Positions 61,633 through 64,000 of a stretch of DNA of 64,000 nt are shown piece after piece (position 1 is the stretch's first letter; each line of letters opens with the position of its first letter). A program made the translations under genes and the position numbers. The stretch lies in contig CBDBED010000006.1 in NCBI GenBank assembly GCA_965204245.1, forward strand, positions 248,001-312,000, given 5' to 3'. This stretch comes from JAAXIE01 sp965204245 (GTDB lineage Bacteria; Chloroflexota; Dehalococcoidia; Lucifugimonadales; JAAXIE01). Under the pieces are notes generated by a model. The model had not been told where the DNA came from, ran no database searches, and worked only from the letters and a program-made list of their open reading frames with translations.

Positions 61633-62439
61633 TCACCCGAACGCCTTCAGGAACCCCACCATGATGCGGCAGGTCTCCTCAGGCTGTTCGTACCCATAGA
61701 AGTGCCCGCACCTCTGCATGATTTTCATATACGAGTTGGGTATGACGGCACTGAGGCCCTCGGCCTGCCCGACAGGGGCCCGCGCATCATCCTCCCCCAC
61801 TACGATCAACGTCGGGCAAGTGATTTCCCCCAGCCTGTCCGCTATGTCCGCGCGGGTCGCCCCAACAAGCTCCCCGTATGACTTGGGGTCGTTGCGTAGC
61901 AGAGACTGACGCAGCTTCTCCACCGCCGCCGGGTTGGTCTGCACCGTATGAGGGCTATAGGCCCCAAGACTGAACTCAAAAGTGGCCTCGACGATCTCCT
62001 CGATGCTAGCCCCGTCAGCAGCCATCTTCAGCCTCACCGCGAATCCCGAGCGGTCACCCAAAGCCGAACTCGGCAAAGGACTCCGCGACCCCATCAACAG
62101 CAACGAACTGACCATCTGCGGATAGCGCAACACGAAGTTCATCGCAATCAGACCGCCCAGCGACCATCCCGATATCGCCGCCCGCGGCACTTCAAGATGC
62201 TTCATCAGAGCAGCTAGGTCGTCCGCCCAGATGTCGTCCGACAGCGGCGCATCGCTCAACCGGACCGTCTGCCCATGCCCCCGCATATCATAGGTATAGA
62301 CCTTGTACCGCTGGCTCAGTATGGGGATCACATCCTCGAAACCCTTGCTGTCGCCCCCTGTGCCATGCACCAGCACCAACGGAGGGCCATCGCCCGCAAT
62401 TTCATAATAGAATTTGCAGTCACCAACCTCTGCGAACAT
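61633..62439 (-). CDS. Alpha/beta hydrolase
   Basis: A 268-residue alpha/beta hydrolase. The oxyanion motif is VHGTGGDSKGF, the nucleophile elbow is SGWSLGGLIAM (Ser), the acid is in VVGEDDARAP and the catalytic His is in RCGHFYGYEQPE. It resembles the 3-oxoadipate enol-lactonase/MhpC-like group, so ester, lactone or C-C bond hydrolysis is possible; the substrate is unknown. It converges with the RidA-family gene and lies 24 bases downstream of the ketopantoate-reductase-like gene, so both are probably co-transcribed. Confidence 0.88.
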   Translation of the reverse strand: MFAEVGDCKFYYEIAGDGPPLVLVHGTGGDSKGFEDVIPILSQRYKVYTYDMRGHGQTVRLSDAPLSDDIWADDLAALMKHLEVPRAAISGWSLGGLIAMNFVLRYPQMVSSLLLMGSRSPLPSSALGDRSGFAVRLKMAADGASIEEIVEATFEFSLGAYSPHTVQTNPAAVEKLRQSLLRNDPKSYGELVGATRADIADRLGEITCPTLIVVGEDDARAPVGQAEGLSAVIPNSYMKIMQRCGHFYGYEQPEETCRIMVGFLKAFG

Positions 62440-62463
62440 GGCTACTCGCTCCGATGGTTCATG

Positions 62464-63399
62464 TCAGGGACTGGACCCAGCATTGGCATTGCGCAGTTCC
62501 CAAGGTTTGAGGATGCCGTACAGGGCGTCATTCAGGGGCGTAGGCACTCCCGTCTCACGCCCCATGCGTATGATGACACCGGTCAAGCCCTCCAGTTCCA
62601 CAGGCCTCCCCTCCATGAAGTCCTTGGCCAATGAGGCGCGTCCTTCCGCTGGAAAGCGGTCCAAGGACTCCATGGCCCATTCATGAGAATCGTCCATGAT
62701 GGGGTCTCCACGAGCCCGACCCACGTCAAGGGCCTCCTGCACCACCCCGCTGATGAGCGCCCTTGACTCAGGGATCATACGCATCTCCCCATATACCGAG
62801 CCAGTCGCCGCACACACCGTGGCTGCGCCAGCGATATACGAGAACTTCTTCCACAACATCCCCATCATGTTCTCGTGAAGCTCCACCCGCCAACCAGCAT
62901 TGGCGAACACTTCGCAAAGGTCGCGCCCTCGCTGAGTGATACCGGGACGCACCTCGCCGAAGTCACAGGTGCCCGGCCCCCCCTGGCTCACCAAGCCCGG
63001 CTCCACAACCCGCCCCTCAAGGTAAACCGAACCGATCATGACCCGTTCCTCACCAAATGCGCCAGCCAACTGCCTCCAGTTGTCGATCCCATTCTGGAGG
63101 GTCAGCACAACGGTCGTGGGTCCAACGATGGCCCGAATGGCCTCTATCGCCGGACCGTTCTGGTACATCTTTACGGTGAAGAGGACGAGGTCCTGCTCGC
63201 CAAGGTCGGCGGTGTCTTCTACAGCCTGACCGTGGGCGACAAAGGCGCCGCTCTGGCTGCTCTCTACCCTGAGACCGGTCTGGCGTATGGCTTCCAAATG
63301 GGCCCCACGGGCAATAAAGGTCACATCATGTCCAGCGTGGGCGAGGAGCCCGCCAAAGTAGCCTCCGGTGCCTCCAGTGCCCATTACCGCGATCTTCAT
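62464..63399 (-). CDS. Ketopantoate reductase (ApbA/PanE) family protein
   Basis: A 311-residue NADPH-dependent reductase. The Rossmann motif is MKIAVMGTGGTGGYFGGLLAHAG, with variant GTGGTG for GxGxxG. The middle TLQNGIDN and catalytic Lys region MLWKKFSYIAG (Lys near residue 175), and the C-terminal GRPVELEGLTG, all fit the PanE family. PanE makes pantoate for coenzyme A, but many paralogues reduce other 2-oxo acids; with catabolic neighbours and no other pan genes, a catabolic paralogue is at least as likely. The ATG at 63399 is chosen because the fold begins there. Confidence 0.88.
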   Translation of the reverse strand: MKIAVMGTGGTGGYFGGLLAHAGHDVTFIARGAHLEAIRQTGLRVESSQSGAFVAHGQAVEDTADLGEQDLVLFTVKMYQNGPAIEAIRAIVGPTTVVLTLQNGIDNWRQLAGAFGEERVMIGSVYLEGRVVEPGLVSQGGPGTCDFGEVRPGITQRGRDLCEVFANAGWRVELHENMMGMLWKKFSYIAGAATVCAATGSVYGEMRMIPESRALISGVVQEALDVGRARGDPIMDDSHEWAMESLDRFPAEGRASLAKDFMEGRPVELEGLTGVIIRMGRETGVPTPLNDALYGILKPWELRNANAGSSP

Positions 63400-63512
63400 G
63401 GCATCACCACCCTCTTCATCGAGAGTCGGACGCAAAGCGCGTCGGGCCAATGATGCACGCGATAGCGTGGGGTGTCAAAGCAATGCACCTCAAGGGCACC
63501 TATGACTAGGCT

Positions 63513-64000
63513 TCAGCGAGCGTTTTCGCCGAACTGCCTTCCGAAGAGGCTCGTGAGCAGGGCGCTGGCGATGGTCACCCCGAGGCAGAGGTAACCTATT
63601 CCTTCGTATCCCGTGCTGGCTAGCAAAGCACCGGCGAGAGCTCCGCCCAACACGCCTCCCATCTGATTACTCAGACCCATGAGGCCCACCCCTGTGGCCT
63701 TGGAGTCTCCTGAATATTCAGTGCACGCTGCCACGAGGACAGGATGGGTCACGCTGAGCAAGCCGGTTCCAAGCGTTGCCACGGCCACCGACACCCAGAG
63801 ATTAAGGCCAGCGGAGAACAACAGAAGGCTGCAGACGCCTCCAACCACGGAGGTGGCCGCCACGAGCAGGGCGCGACGCCTTCTCTTCGCCACGAATCCC
63901 CCAGAGTAGCTTCCAATCATCTGTCCCACTGCGGATATAGCTAAAGGGAGGGCTACAAATCCTACGCTCACGTCGTAAGTATGTATCAGGTAGGCGGCGA
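63513..64000 (-). CDS. MFS transporter, N-terminal part outside window
   Basis: The frame is open to the window edge; 162 codons are visible. It holds about five hydrophobic segments of the C-terminal half of a major facilitator protein, with the basic inter-helix loop GGFVAKRRRRALLVA typical of MFS and Gly-rich helices (LGTGLLSVTHPVLVAACTEY; NQMGGVLGGALAGALLAST). Such transporters have 12 TM segments and about 400 residues, so more than half lies outside. The substrate is unknown. Confidence 0.85.
   Translation of the reverse strand, partial: AAYLIHTYDVSVGFVALPLAISAVGQMIGSYSGGFVAKRRRRALLVAATSVVGGVCSLLLFSAGLNLWVSVAVATLGTGLLSVTHPVLVAACTEYSGDSKATGVGLMGLSNQMGGVLGGALAGALLASTGYEGIGYLCLGVTIASALLTSLFGRQFGENAR

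Noticed and set aside
1..64000. Insertion sequences or transposase genes
   Set aside because: No transposase, terminal inverted repeats or target duplications were found in the window.

Overview
This 64 kb window is bacterial chromosome, gene-dense and of fairly high GC. The gene mix is typical of the marine SAR202-type (Dehalococcoidia-like) Chloroflexota: several amidohydrolase-2 enzymes, an SMP-30 lactonase, two Rieske oxygenases, a topaquinone amine oxidase, a branched-chain amino acid transporter, a bacterial-type voltage-gated channel and Thr/Pro-rich lipoproteins. The assignment is an inference from gene content; there is no rRNA to settle it. Both ends are cut inside genes.

1-9.7 kb holds catabolic and housekeeping genes: an FAD oxidoreductase (cut), an amidohydrolase, an SMP-30 lactonase, an OsmC-like protein, a membrane protein, an Lrp-type regulator, tRNA-Ser(GCU), miaB, nadC, a DinB-like protein, dtd, an FmdB zinc ribbon with a His-rich tail, and a second amidohydrolase. 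9.7-26 kb is about organic nitrogen: a copper amine oxidase overlapping an amino-acid binding protein, RNase D, a sensor kinase/response regulator pair, and a livKHMGF operon that ends in an unrelated (family 3) binding protein. A eukaryote-like type II glutamine synthetase and a peptide-binding lipoprotein are transcribed away from it. Together these would import amino acids and peptides, strip amino groups and assimilate ammonium.

26-33 kb has a voltage-gated channel with filter TLEGWTE, a three-gene envelope operon (S49 peptidase, membrane-anchored protein, internally duplicated lipoprotein), a small membrane protein, and two convergent genes (DUF3574, HAD hydrolase) that each carry a one-base frameshift. 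33-44 kb is one gene of 3,629 codons for a giant cell-surface protein: signal peptide, cadherin domain, lectin-like domain, 28 Ig-like repeats of about 95 residues arranged in a seven-repeat higher-order period, four more cadherin domains and a C-terminal membrane anchor. A membrane-anchored nuclease and a Rieske oxygenase lie behind it.

46-64 kb has a HEPN/Abi-like protein, fhs, an M20 peptidase, a Rieske oxygenase alpha/beta operon with peptidase E, an M16 protease, another amidohydrolase, a DUF4268 nuclease-like pair, a haloacetate (fluoroacetate-type) dehalogenase, RidA, an alpha/beta hydrolase, a ketopantoate reductase family protein and an MFS transporter (cut). Many genes here have extreme C-ending codon use. 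Two non-coding stretches, before the Rieske operon and before the dehalogenase, carry dense arrays of a shared motif CAG(C/A)TACRAAA. Each array is interleaved with its own second motif, TGTCACA in one and AGACCA in the other. The first array sits behind a near-consensus promoter. I consider these arrays the least explained structure in the window.
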